From Tethya wilhelma (taxonomy: Eukaryota; Porifera; Demospongiae; Tethyida; Tethyidae): a stretch of 64,000 nucleotides of DNA. Made by a program: the position numbers and the translations under genes. The notes below the pieces were generated by a model. The model was not told the origin of the DNA. It saw nothing but the letters and a program-made list of their open reading frames with translations, and made no database searches. Below, piece by piece: positions 45,222 through 56,809 of the stretch (the first letter of the stretch is position 1; the number at the start of each line of letters is the position of its first letter). The DNA lies in assembly GCA_964030475.1 (NCBI GenBank), contig CAXIPT010000053.1:48799-112798 (forward strand), given 5' to 3'.

Positions 45222-45712
45222 AATGGCTGAGACTGAATCCAAAGTTTTTGTCATCAAAAATAGGCATAGCCAAGCCTGTTTTTCATAGTCTTTGTACATC
45301 TGTAACTTACATTTGATACTAACTAGGGACTAGCAAAGTTTTTTTGTGAAAACTGCTTCGAAAATGAACGGAACCATCGAACAGTCAGACATGTCCTCAG
45401 CATGAGTTGCAAGTAAATAAAGCTCACCCATCTTGTCTCTTTTTTCTTGAGAAGTATTTCTAAGCTCTCACCATACTCGTTTTACTCTGCTTTGCTACTC
45501 TAGAAACTTACAGCTGTAGAAAAGTTGTAGTCAAAAAAATTGTTCGTTTTTTAAACTCTCCGTTTCCGTTGGCCAGACTTGTGCAAACAACCAAACCTAG
45601 CCTAGAACACAATAAACTAATGTCCTATCTGAACGGTAAAAGTCAGCAATTTGTAGTGATTTTTCAAAAAGTCTTGTCTTACTAAATCACTATCTCTGCA
45701 AATTACTAAATA

Positions 45713-46133
45713 CCGTATAGGGGGAAAATTTGGCGAGGGTTAATTTGACGAATTGGCGAACAAAGGAAAAAACACCAAATTAAAACCCGCCAAATTTAAA
45801 ATTGCCTCCGCGCGTAAACATGACGTAATATGGTAATGGTCACCACAATCTAATCGCTAATCGCTTCCAGCTGCAGCGCTGGCATTTCGAATTTCACTAC
45901 CAACAATGGCGCTCTAGCTGCTCTTCCACTCTTGGGCTCCAAACACTCCCGTAAACATGATGGCCTCGCACACAGCTTTCCAACTCTTACTTCCATCCGG
46001 CCAGAGTGCTGCAGTATCACGTGACACGTATTGCACTAAAAAACGTCAAATTTAAAATTCGCCAAATTTAAATTTTCGTCTTTTTTGGGCAATTCGCCGA
46101 ATTAAACCCCCACCAAATTTTCCCGCTGTACGG
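45713..46133. mobile_element. CCGTA-family MITE, long form
   Basis: A 421-bp element flanked by TA, starting CCGTATAGGGGGAAAATTTG and ending CAAATTTTCCCGCTGTACGG. Inner arms carry repeated GGCGAA/TTCGCC motifs. The middle (45830-46020) is unrelated to the short members. Confidence 0.8.
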
Positions 46134-46676
46134 TATTTCACAAATTCAGTGTACGTTATTTAGAATTTGTGTTGGTTTCAATTAATCATGCTTGTGCTTG
46201 GAAGACAGACAGGAGTTGGCCTGCTTTCTTTGTAAGCGTAGATGTATTGGCATGTATAGATTTCTACGTGTAGCCAGGTATTGGCTGCAACTGCCAGTGG
46301 AATGCTCAGCAGCCTGAGCCTGATAGATGATAGATAGATACAGGTAGGGATTGCGGCAATTGATATGCCAGAACTAACAATGCTATGTCTTTGAAGCTGT
46401 TAACCAATTACATGCGTGTTTGTCTTTGAAGTTAATTACGTCATAGTGCGAACATAGCAAATTTCAAGTAGCTGTGTCTTTTTTATATTTCAGTTTAGAC
46501 TCTTGTTTTTTTAATAGTGCAGCTAAGCAACATTATAATTGCCGAGTGCGTTAGCACGAGGCAGTGTAATCTTGCAGGGCAAAAATTGTGGAAGCAAAAA
46601 CCGGTAATTGTGTGCGCGTCATAACAGCGGATGAACGGCCAATTAATTTGGCCATGATTATTCCGGTAGCTTCATA

Positions 46677-46884
46677 CCGTATAGCGGGAAATTTTCGTGG
46701 GGGGAAATTTTTTTGCGAATTTCGCGGTTTGGCAGCATTCCGCGAAAATTTTCCCCCACAAAAATTTGTTAGGTACGTGGTCGTCGCAACTACAATCCAA
46801 CGTTCCGCGAAAATTTTCCCCGCGAATTTCTATTCAAGACGAAAACGCAAAAATTTTCCCCCACGAAAATTTCCCGCTATACGG
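46677..46884. mobile_element. CCGTA-family MITE, copy 7
   Basis: A 208-bp element flanked by TA, starting CCGTATAGCGGGAAATTTTC and ending AAATTTCCCGCTATACGG. Very similar in its interior to 50220-50415, including GCGAATTTCGCGGTTTGGCA. Open frames across it are incidental. Confidence 0.85.
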
Positions 46885-47848
46885 TAACAGAGGATGGAAA
46901 AAACAAAAATTGGCCGGATATACTTTTGAACTTGGTGATCTTTACCATGTCACTTAACACGTGGTGCCGTTTCCTGAACCCAGCTCAGAGTCAGACTTGA
47001 TTTTCCGGTGCAAGAAGTTTGTGTATTGCACTGCACCGTTATTTGCACCATAGATATCTATCATGCCGTCACTAAACTCAGTTTCGCGTGAGGCAATTAC
47101 CTGCACTCAGTGTATAACTAGTAATTATGATGCAAGCCTCACTGCTCTAGTGTTGCTAAAAAAAGAGCCTAAATACTAAAAGGTCCAATTGTTTAAAATG
47201 CTAAGAAAATTTTACGGTCTTGGGAGCCTCAGCATGTGTGTAGCACGTGCAGAGGGTTACGGTAGACTGTTACTAGTTTATCTGAAGAATGGCAGCTTTA
47301 TGGTCAAAATGGAAGGTACTTGTGTCTATAAAACAAGATTATCTAGAAGTTGTTGTGTAGAATCTTGCATAACGTCGTAGTTTCTGAGATCTGAGGCCTT
47401 TGTGCTTGTGGACTGGCCTGTGGTGTGGTGTGCTTGGCTTAGTGGGCTTTTTTCGCTTATATTTTTGATTGACAGGTACAGAACCAAGCTAATTTAGTGA
47501 GATACAAGTTTGGTTTTGTGTTATTTTGTATCAGTGGCAGAACATAACTACATACCTGGCTCAGCATTTCTAAGTTCAGCATAGTATATTTAGACTAGTA
47601 TCATTGGTCTGACTGTCATTACAGTTTTACCATTCACCGACTGAATTTTCTGTGTAGCTTGGCTGGCTATAGCTCAGTAATTCATAATTGAGATGGGCCA
47701 GGTGGCTGGCTGGCACTGACTTATCTGCCTCGATGGTCAATCCTGGCTTGTGTTTACACTGCAGTGCTTCAAACTGGATTGTATTAATCTGGTTTAAGCA
47801 ATCCTATTGGGTGTGTGTAAACGGGGCTTGTGAAACTGCACCTTTTAA
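46885..47848. repeat. Family F2 repeat, diverged forward copy (about 47225-47715); no gene
   Basis: Contains GTAGCACGTGCAGAGGGTTA, TATCTGAAGAATGGCAGCTT and the CACCGACTGAATTTTC segment typical of F2. 46885-47220 shows nothing recognisable. Confidence 0.6.
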
Positions 47849-48502
47849 GGGTGCTCGCACCTTGCAATGCATTAATTATGAAAAAAAAATATTCGCGTGT
47901 ACTAAAACTCTGCAAATTTCAAGTTTTTAAGAGAGCACAGCTCTTACCTTTCTCTGGTGTTAGCACAAGGCTCCTTTAACACTGTTTCTTCTATAGCAGC
48001 TTTCAAGAAAAATTTTTGGGCTTTTAGCACTTTGTCAGTGTTTTTTTGTAATAACTCGTGCACAGTTTGCCAGAATTGAACCAAATTTGAACTCTGCACT
48101 CCCTGACCTTTTTTTTAGAGGGCCAGCATAGTTTTTTTCTAATACAAGGCAAGAACTATGTAATCGATGATGTCATGTTTGAAAAATCAAACTTGGAAGC
48201 ATGGCGCTTTTGAAAACGATTCTCAGCTGTGTTTGCCTGCTAGAGTTGTGCTTGCAAAAAACAAAATTTGAGCTTGCAAAAACCAAACGCATGGCGAGTT
48301 ATAACAATTTTTAGCTTGTATTTTATGTCGCTTGTAAAACTTGCACACTTGATAGTTGACACTGTTTTTTTGTCTGTACACTAGTGTGCATGTGCTATTC
48401 AAAGTAGAGTTTATTGCAGCGCTGTATCTCTTATAGTTTCTGAGATACACCCCTAGCAACCAGACCAAAAAAAAAAATGCGTGGGCGTATGTGCAAGCAC
48501 CC
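47849..48502. mobile_element. TTAA-flanked DNA transposon relic
   Basis: A 654-bp element starting GGGTGCTCGCAC and ending GTGCAAGCACCC, flanked by TTAA on both sides (47845-47848 and 48503-48506). TTAA targets are used by piggyBac and Kolobok transposons. No transposase frame is present, so it is non-autonomous. Confidence 0.8.
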
Positions 48503-48755
48503 TTAAGGGCAAAGAAAAAAGGTTTGCAAAAAGTGTTGTATTGCTAAATCACTATCTCTGCAAAGTACTAAATTTTTCGGGAAATTTGCGTGATACTATA
48601 TATAATGTTTGTTCGTTTGTTTTTAAAGCCTTGGCACGTGCAGAAAATTATGGTTGTCGTTTTTGTCTGTCTGTCTGTTCAATCAAAATCTCATGAAAGG
48701 CAGCTCTAAAGTCTATTTACGTTCACTTGAGCCCCAGAAGTAGTGTGGTTTTTTA

Positions 48756-49846
48756 GGCCCCGTTTACACGTATACGTTTTAGTATTGTAAATGCAAACTA
48801 AAGTATACGGATACAGCGTGCATCTACACGTTACCTCTGTAAACGCTCACATAAACGAATACTTTTGTAAACACTCATGAAAGTGAAGACTTTGGTAAAT
48901 GAAGACAGCAGCAGGCTCGTGTGCACGAGCAAAACGCAGACTTCAAAACCGTTAACCGATTATATGCTGAATTCTTTTGAAGTGAATGATGTCATCTGCT
49001 AAATTAATTTTGAAATTTTTAGAAGCTACGCCTTTTTATTTTTCTTATACTAAAGGAAAGTAAACAAAACTTTTTATATGATGCAGCTAAGTAACAATCA
49101 AGCTAACTATATTCCAAGTCTTGTTGCTTAGTGAAGCTTTTGCTGGTAAAAAAAGCCTAATGTACGGGAGGGTCTAATACGCTAGGACATAACCGTGCGT
49201 CTAAAGCTTTTTTTCCAACTAGCCAACCAGCTTTACAAAAGCGATGCTATGGCTATATAGCCTAACTATCCCTGCACCTACGTAGCAAGTTTCAAGCTTA
49301 TCCTCTGAAGGGTTGTAGAAAAAACGTCGCTCTAAACCGTCCCATCGCGATCGCGAAGATCGTGACAGTTAGTCGCTCAGCGACGAGTAGCGCCAAGTCT
49401 TACGAGCAGTTCTAACTCTGATTTGATATTTTAGTAGAGTAGTCCCTTACCTATTCGTATATGAAGTTTAAAGTTCAAGGCTAATTGCTTTGCTTGCAAA
49501 AAGTCACTAAAGTAGCCATTACGCGTTAATGCGTCAACCGCAGTTTGCAGCACCCACGTGTTGACGCGTTCACGCATCATCCACGTATAATCGGTTAACT
49601 AGACTCGTGGACCGTTTTGTTGCATTTTATCAGTAGCGTACAATCACAATCTGTCTACCGAAACTCTTTCTCATCTTCTTTGGAGGTATTTTTCGCTTGA
49701 AATGAGCAAGCTAACTGCGCTCGTGACAGCTGGCAGCTTGCACGCGCATTGTAACCGCATACGTGTAATCGCCCATTTCCGTTTGCTGTGTTCTAGTGTA
49801 AACGCCCTCGTCGTTTAGTACTAAACGCATACGTGTAAACGGGGCC
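48756..49846. mobile_element. PIF/Harbinger-type non-autonomous element
   Basis: A 1,091-bp element with ends GGCCCCGTTTACACGTATAC and its reverse complement (one or two mismatches over about 24 bp), flanked by TTA on both sides (48753-48755 and 49847-49849). A 3-bp TTA/TAA target and G/C-rich starts fit PIF/Harbinger. Further GTTTACACG/CGTGTAAAC copies lie inside. No transposase or Myb-like partner frame was seen. Confidence 0.82.
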
Positions 49847-50029
49847 TTAAGTACTGCTTTCCAGCATTTGTGGTTAATGGAATGCCTGTACTTTATATTA
49901 TGGGGCATACGGGAAACTTTTGAATGGTAATGGGGTAGCACATTTTACAAAGTACCACACAACTCAGTGTGAAATTTGCAATCTTTTTTTCCCAATTAGT
50001 GCCCATCAGCACGTTCAAACTAGTCTTTT

Positions 50030-51687
50030 ATGAGAATTATGGCCTCTAAAGAACCTAGCCGAAAACGTAAAGGACCCAATAGTGCGGAACTTGTCAGCAA
50101 TAAGCGGCCAAGGACCAACGAGGTTAGAAGTTTAACAGTGCATTACAGTTGCAGGATGTTTTATTCCTTCCTTGTAACATTATGGAGAGATTGCATTAAT
50201 CTGAGAGCCCACCGACATACCGTATGGCGGGAAATTTTTGCGAATTTCGCGGTTTGGCAGCATTCCACGAAAATTTTCCCCCGCAAAAAAATTTGCTAGG
50301 TACATGGTCGTCGCGACTACAATCAAACATTCTGCGAAATTTTTCCCCGCGAATATTTCTATTCTAAACGAAAAAACGAAAAAAATTTTCTCCACGAAAA
50401 TTTCCCGCTTTGCGGTAATCTATGGAACCTCAGAAACCACAATGGAAAAAAATGTTTTTGTTATGAATCATATTGTGTAATTAATTTGTATGGTTACGTA
50501 GAACACTGAGGGCGAGCCAAGTAGAGGAATCGCCCAGACCAGGAGTAAGCTGAACCTGACATCCATAGAAGGACTAGATAATGTGGTTTTCAATCCGTAC
50601 AAGATAGCCGAAGAATACACTGCCTTCAAACATTGTTTTTCCGATGGAACGATTGGATACAGACAAATGACAGTTTCTGGTGGTAGCGGCACCACCAAGT
50701 TGGCATGTAAATTTTTAGATATCTTGAAGAAAGAAGTTCCAGTCGACCTCATTGAATGCAATTTGTTTGCATCATCAGCCGCCGTTTCGGAAAGCGAAAT
50801 GTTTTTCGATGTAGTAACTAACTATATACAAAAACTTGGAAAAGTAACTTTAAACCCCGATTATAAACGCTTTCTTGTCGAGGACTATGTACCAACTCAG
50901 AGTCCTGGCAGTAGCTCCAGTGAACTTGTCAGTGATTGTACTGGATCCACTGATGATAGTACCAACCAGGTTACCTGTGGTCCAATTGGCATTGGTGACC
51001 GCTTGTTATGGTGGGGGGAGCCTGATGCCCTCGTGAGGCCTCTGGACAAGCCTTTGGGTTCTACACTTTTCGTTGCAACGTCACCTAATCTTGACGATTC
51101 AGACAATTTAGAGGGTGATTCTTCACTATTTGAGGCAAAACAAAACATTAAGAGTGCTCATCTACCTCAAGCTATACTTACAGCGATTATACACTCCTTT
51201 ACCCAGAATAAAAGACATCCCCATTTAAATGCAATGGTCCCAGTTGTTTTGATTAATGGAAACAAGTTCAACATAGTTCTCTACGACTGCTGTAAAGATA
51301 TTTTACTAGTGTCTACTGAAGTGATCTACAAGCATAACAATCAGGTGACCCAACTGGGGACATTGGTGTTGTGGCTAGTCATCAACCACAGGTATTTGTA
51401 TTTATATTGTGTTTTGGGTGTCCTTTGTTAATTGTGTTTGTATTGTGTGTGTTACATTTGACTTTGTATTGTCTTTGTTATCTTTATACAGAAAGTATTT
51501 TATGGAGCTTAAAGATAATCGTCCGTTCATCTTTGGCTTGAAGGAATATGCTGAAAAGTACAATTTGCTGAATCACTTACAACAGTTAGACAAGACTAGC
51601 ATTAATTGGATGCAGATAAAAAGGCCAGATTCTCCAACTGAAGAACCAGTTTCAATCTGCACCCTGGAGTGTCGTTCTGCACCTTAG
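50030..51687 (+). CDS. Uncharacterised three-exon protein with a PD-(D/E)XK-like signature
   Basis: Exons 50030-50122, 50502-51391 and 51492-51687 join in phase with GT/AG borders to 392 residues. The N-terminus is basic (SRKRKGPNSAELVSNKRPR), a likely nuclear signal. A GGSGTTKLACKF loop at about residue 78 is glycine-rich but lacks a full P-loop. In the middle, WWGEPDALV (Glu204-Pro-Asp206) followed by LFEAKQ (Glu242-x-Lys244) fits the PD..ExK core of PD-(D/E)XK nucleases, and VPVVLINGNKFNIVLYD looks like the next strand. The C-terminal exon is acidic/basic mixed and helix-rich. Function is inferred from motif only. Intron 1 carries a MITE. The frame is intact, and the next gene fragment starts about 270 bp downstream. 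Confidence 0.7.
50220..50415. mobile_element. CCGTA-family MITE, copy 8, in an intron
   Basis: A 196-bp element flanked by TA, starting CCGTATGGCGGGAAATTTTT and ending AAAATTTCCCGCTTTGCGG. It lies in intron 1 of the PD-(D/E)XK-like gene and shares its interior with 46677-46884. Confidence 0.85.
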
Positions 51688-51704
51688 AATATTGAATGTA
51701 ATTG

Positions 51705-51820
51705 TGACCTATGTAAACTATTGTAATGAATCATTGATATAATGTGTAATGTGTTTGTGTTTTTACCTATGTAAACTATTGTAACTATTATAATGAATCA
51801 TTGATGTAATGTGTGCAGTG
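51705..51820. repeat. Short tandem duplication in a 3' flank
   Basis: CCTATGTAAACTATTGTAA and AATGAATCATTGAT occur twice, about 60 bp apart, just downstream of the PD-(D/E)XK-like gene's stop codon. Confidence 0.75.
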
Positions 51821-52237
51821 CGCATGCCATTGTGTAATTGGATATTAAGTGCATTCTTCTCTTCTTTGGCTTTCCCTCCCTTCTATTTTGTGTTAAATTT
51901 CCCAATATAAATCTTTGAATGTTCGTGTTTTTTAAATTTTATGATTTCTTTCCACAGTCTCTTTTTAGACATGTACCTTATGAGTTGCTCAATAAAAAGT
52001 TTTGTACTGTACAAAAGACATTTGATCGTGAAATATCCAAAGTGTGTAGTGCGTATCTTGGTTTGTGTTTCATGACGGGAGCATTGATGAAGATTGTCTG
52101 GAGCAAGTCAAGAGTTGATCGTTTTCTGGTGGACCAGGCTGGACATTACAATGCTGCACTCAAACTCTCACAGAGCTCTAGAATTGAGGTATGGTGTGTA
52201 CGTTGTACGTGTGTGTATGTTGTGTAAATGTGAGGTA

Positions 52238-52276
<39 letters not shown>

Positions 52277-52911
52277 TATGTCTACGTGTGTATGTATGTG
52301 AGGTATGTGTGTGTACATTATGGCATATTTGGCATTATGTTAGGAACTTGATTTGGTTTCATGTGGATATACAGGACCTTGTTGATGTGGACATCTTTCT
52401 TACATGTCGGAGAGTGGAAGTGGCTCTCCGTAACCACAACACTGGGCCTTGTCTGGCCTACTGCCACGAGAACTGCTCCAAGCTGAGACGACTGAAGAGC
52501 AACCTAGAGTTCCACGTCAGACTTCAGGACTTCATTGAACTGGTGCAAGAGGAGAAGAGAATGGAAGCAATAAAGTACGTTACTTCTAGTGAGGTGTATA
52601 GATTTCTGTGATTTGTAGAGTACGATTCATTCACTCAATACATGTGTGTGTGTGTGCTATAGGTATGCTAGGAAACACTTTGGCAGTGGTAACGATCACC
52701 TTCTGAAAGAGATCCAGACGGCCATGGGTTATTGGCCTTCTCTCCATCCATCAAGTGCAAGTGATACCAGGTATTTAACGTGTACATTGTTTGCAATGTT
52801 TAATAAATGAAACAAAAGAACAAACACATGTACCCATGGATTAGGTAATATATGTTATTGTTATCTGTATGAGCAAAAAAAAAAACTGCCTTCCCCAATG
52901 ACCAATACCTA

Positions 52912-53090
52912 CTGTAAACCGCTTAATTTTCATGGTACTTAAGTTTCACTGTTTTCACGGATCAAACGTGATCCGTGAAAATTGCTCAAACGAAAAATTG
53001 ATATCAATCCACGAAACTTTTCAACAAAAATTCGCAATAGTGCAATCCGCGAAAATTAACATGATTGTCCTTTTACTGTTCACAGTGATT
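52912..53090. mobile_element. Intronic MITE-like palindromic segment
   Basis: Starts CTGTAAACCGCTTAATTTTC and includes a near-perfect hairpin TTTTCACGGATCA / TGATCCGTGAAAA at about 52953-52982, with more TCCGCGAAAATT and AATTTTC motifs. Similar in style to the CCGTA family but without clear terminal repeats. Confidence 0.5.
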
Positions 53091-53662
53091 GTTTTCAAGC
53101 AGTCATTGGGATGACCTCATCTCGCAGTTCCGTCAGGAAAACTTCAAGTTGTTTCAATTGAGTTCTCACTCAGTGCTGACAGTCACACTCCAGGCAGGCT
53201 TGTCTGCTCTCAAAACACCGTAAGTTCTGCAATGATTGTTACAGGCTACTCTCTTAAAAGAAGGTCTATGTACTCAGGCCATAGCTTTGTGTGTGTGCCA
53301 TGTTCTTCCCTTACAGTCAGTGCTATAAAACCGAAGAGTTCAATGTGCAGTGTCCCCTGTGCTCCAGTCCATTCAACGCTCTAGCCAAGCCCCTTCTGTT
53401 CTCTGTTCCCAGTCCTACACCCTCTCTGGAGAGCCCATAAATGAACACAACCCACCTCTGGCACTGCCCAATGGATATGTCTATGGAGAAAAGGTATGTG
53501 AACACAATACATCAACTAGTTGTCCTCATTCTCTTGAACACAATACTTCTCTACAATGTAGAGAAAGCTTTTTTGGGGCCTTTACCTGAGCCCCCTGCTT
53601 TGGTGTAATCGCTGTATGGGACAAATGCATAGATTTTGACTAGTAAAGGGTGTGTGTCCAAG

Positions 53663-53976
53663 AGGGGAAGGAATGTCTGGTAACTGTAGGCCACTTTCTG
53701 TGTATATACAATCAGAATTTCATTAGCCTGAGGTAAGGGTATCCTGCCTTTTGGTATTACAATTTCTTGGCCCAAAGACTTGAGTGTAGCTGCTGCTTTC
53801 TTACAAATTCAGCCCCACATGAGAACAACAATCTGATAGGTTGGTTTCAGATAATATTATGACAGGAAAACTTACCTCATTAAGTTTGGAAATACTAAAA
53901 TCTGATTGCCCAAATTGTAAATTCGGTGATTGTGCACAAAAAGTGGCCTACAGTTACCAGACATTCCTTTTCCCCC
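53663..53976. mobile_element. Foldback element in the last MAEA-like intron
   Basis: The segment starting AGGGGAAGGAATGTCTGGTA (53663-53697) is the reverse complement of 53940-53976, nearly perfectly over about 35 bp. About 240 bp lies between the arms. Confidence 0.75.
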
Positions 53977-54153
53977 TCTGACTTTATATAACCACTTCGA
54001 CTTTGAGCTTTAAACTGCTGACTGGTGTTGTTTTCTTTGCTTTGTTTTGCAGGCATTAAGGCCATGTCGTTGGGAAGTGATGGTATTGTTACTTGCCCTC
54101 GAACTAAAGAGACATTTTAATTCTCAGATGTTAAGAAAGTTTATGTCATGTAA

Positions 54154-54889
54154 AATCATTATCATCACACATGTATACGATGTCATACCATTGTACTGGA
54201 CAATAACATCCAAGCATTGTTCTGTTTTTATTGAAAGTTTGTAGATTAAATATGTGTACTTCTATATTTTCCCTTGATGTTTCGAAGTTGTCTACTATAC
54301 AAGCACAATAGCTATCGTTTGGTTTGTTTGTTTTTGCGCATGCTCAGTCAGATCCAGCCCAGCCCACATTAGTTCATAGATATTAGTGACTACATGCTGT
54401 GGTTATTGCCGAGCGCATTAGCGCGAGGCATCATAAACCGGTTTGTATTTGGGTTGGCATTATTATGATTACTTTTTGCATCCGATTACTCTTATTAAAA
54501 TTACTTTTTGCTTCCGATTACAAGTTATGAAAGTTATTATGATTGGTTTAATGCTAATTATCACCGTTTTCTCCAAGAAAGAGAAAGCTTACGATCTCAG
54601 GATTGAAGCGATGACACAAAGAATCAATGAAAAGATTGTATACTCTTCATAAAGCACGAATTGGGCCTTCAATCAACCTCTATGAACCATCTTGCACTGG
54701 CAGTCTGATGTAGGTGGAGTCTCTACGATATACGATATGGTGGAGTTTTGGGTCACAAGCGGGGTGGTGCCACTGCGAGTTTGAAGTTCTTTTGCCACTG
54801 TTCTTTGAGTAGCTGGCGCTTGCTAAACAGCTTAGTTTATGTACCTTAGTAACGTAGCCTGCTCTGACTGCATGAGCTCGTGTCTCCAC
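54154..54889. other. No supported gene
   Basis: AT-rich. The frame at 54443-54652 has no recognisable motif. GCGCATTAGCGCGAGGC at about 54415 resembles GTGCGTTAGCACGAGGC at 46546, suggesting another small shared repeat. Confidence 0.4.
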
Positions 54890-54893
54890 TTGC

Positions 54894-56310
54894 CACGGGC
54901 GTTTTTTCCCGTATGGTTTTGCACACACTTAGTTCGCCCGCGAAATATTAAATTTCACGTACACCCCCATAGCAACGCTTCCTGCTGGCCCATAGCAACA
55001 GCTTGCCCAGCTTTACACGTGCGCTCTATGAATACTGTTAAAACCACGTGGAAGCAGTAAACATGGCTGAAAGCGCTTGTTTTTGCTGAAGCTTTTCGTC
55101 CTTGTTTGAGCTTCATAGCACCTACTGGAGCTGAGATACAGTCAAAGAAGTTGACCAACCTTCTTGGAACCCTCTCTGTTTGAAAGAATGTATTTCTGAA
55201 GTAGGAGTTTTCCCAGGGAAACTGGACTGTTTTCTCACCTCTTCTTGGACTGAAGTTTACAGTAAGCTACACTTTCTTCGGTGCCTATTTTTTTTCTTAG
55301 CGTTTTGTGTGTGTGAATTTCATGCATTATTAGTTAATTATCATACTGTGAAGCCTAAATTGATGCAATGTTGCAGTTATTCTGAGAAAAGACTTGTTTT
55401 TGGTCAGTATGAAGCAAATATACATGTAGAGAGAGAACTTGTGTCTATCAGCTATTGTACAACTATAATTTTAGTCCATTTTGGGGGAAAGTATATTTTG
55501 TGTACTATATATCACTATGCATATTCAAATTGTTGTGTACCGGCACATTTCTTTGTGTACACACTTATTTATTTACTTCTATTTACTTATCCAACCTAGT
55601 TTACTCTGAAATACTGTAAAGAAGCCTACAAGGACATGTCACAACTGTTGAAAAACCACTGCTAGGAGCAATATACCAGCAACAAGTCCGCCAGAGCCCA
55701 CCCCGGCTGTCACAGTACTTGTATCATAGAAGACCACTCTACCAACCTAGCTATGTGCTGTCACTGATGTCAAATGATGAGTAAAGGTTCTTTTCTTCTC
55801 TTTATGTTGTTTTCACCATCCAGTACCACTCAGAATTGTTAAAAGTGTCAAACATTAACTTATTTTTTGCTAAATATTCGTCATTTTTAGAACACTTATA
55901 ATTCTGTTAGAAAAAATAGGCACTAGATTTACATATATTGTGTGTGCCAATCCACATGAATGTTATCTATGAATGTTGCTTGTCTGTCACAGAAAACTTT
56001 AGGAAGCACAAAAATAATGTTTGTAGGGAGGTGTTACTGAATACTTGAGTACCACCCGTGTGTTTGTTCAGTATGCTCAGTTGTGTAGTTCTCACGCTAT
56101 TGTTGCGTGTTAGCACTTATTACGTAGTATATGTTCTGTCTACTATGTTTAGAACAGTTTTTGACTGTATATGGGGCTAGAATTCCCAATGTATATATAG
56201 CAACCACTTGATGTGGTAATTAGTTTGCGTTGCCAAGTGCTATGAATATTAATTAGGCTTACCGTAATGTTCTAATTTAGCAACTAAGTGGCCGACGCAA
56301 AACGCCCGTG
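54894..56310 (+). mobile_element. 1,417-bp DNA transposon T1 (copy 2), inverted relative to copy 1
   Basis: Starts CACGGGCGTTTTTTCCCG and ends GCAAAACGCCCGTG, flanked by TTGC on both sides (54890-54893 and 56311-56314). Same length as 8475-9891, and its 139- and 67-codon frames are unchanged. The two copies lie 45 kb apart in opposite orientation with different TSDs, so they arose by separate insertions. Confidence 0.88.
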
Positions 56311-56360
56311 TTGCTAGATTATAGTCACATGACACGCACGAGACTGACTGAGCTCGTACG

Positions 56361-56408
56361 ATCGTGCGCGTGCGCGCGCGCGTACGCGTGCATGTGCATG
56401 CGCGATAT
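56361..56408. repeat. Alternating purine-pyrimidine tract (potential Z-DNA)
   Basis: GTGCGCGTGCGCGCGCGCGT followed by ACGCGTGCATGTGCATGCGC, almost strictly alternating over about 48 bp. Confidence 0.75.
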
Positions 56409-56414
56409 ATGCCC

Positions 56415-56809
56415 TGGTGCATGGCTTGAAGAGGAGTTTCAGTGTGACTATAGAGCTATCCACAAAACTGAGCTGAAGTTGAAGACAGGTAGACATTTAC
56501 AGGCTCATGAGTCAATGGAACAGCAATCATGCACTTGACTAATTATTTGGATGAAGTAACAAGTATTTAGAATGTAGATACACAAAGAGTAGGGCACAAA
56601 AAATAAAGTAGTCATGTGCCGAAATTCAGAGACTTGTCTTGTTTCATTGCTTTTTACCGCACTGCCCATTCCTACACTTCTCATTTTTATAAAATTGTTA
56701 CTACTTGCAATTGTTCATTCACTTTTTTAAGCACCAAGGTGCTCAATTGCATGGAGACAATGAGACAGCAGAGACTATAGTCAGTCTCTACAAAAGCAGA
56801 AGTATACAT
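56415..56809. repeat. Half copy of the 59.2-kb foldback family; no gene
   Basis: 56605-56720 contains TAGTCATGTGCCGAAATT and ACTGCCCATTCCTACACTT, matching one arm of the element at 59216-59703. Confidence 0.55.

Larger units (their letters stand above)
51958..54153 (+). pseudogene. MAEA: MAEA/GID9-like (CTLH E3 ligase subunit) pseudogene
   Basis: Exons 51958-52188, 52375-52574, 52663-52770, 53103-53219, 53317-53493 and 54061-54120 keep GT/AG borders. They read as MAEA: VPYELLNKKF at the start, a CTLH region (RLKSNLEFHVRLQDFIELVQ), then LTVTLQAGLSALKTPQCY and the RING-like end INEHNPPLALPNGYVYG. MAEA is a core subunit of the CTLH/GID ubiquitin ligase. Defects: no first exon with a start codon; the coiled-coil stretch after DREISKV is replaced by a short unrelated segment; a one-base frameshift lies in 53385-53410, before SYTLSGEP; and a TAA at 54118-54120 is followed by the still recognisable tail FSDVKKVYVM and a second stop. 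Several defects together argue for a pseudogene, though sequence error cannot be excluded for each alone. Two element relics sit in its introns. Confidence 0.82.

Noticed and set aside
46588..46957. Overlapping frames of 99 and 86 codons
   Set aside because: They run through a CCGTA MITE; the residues simply translate its AAATTTTCCCC repeats.
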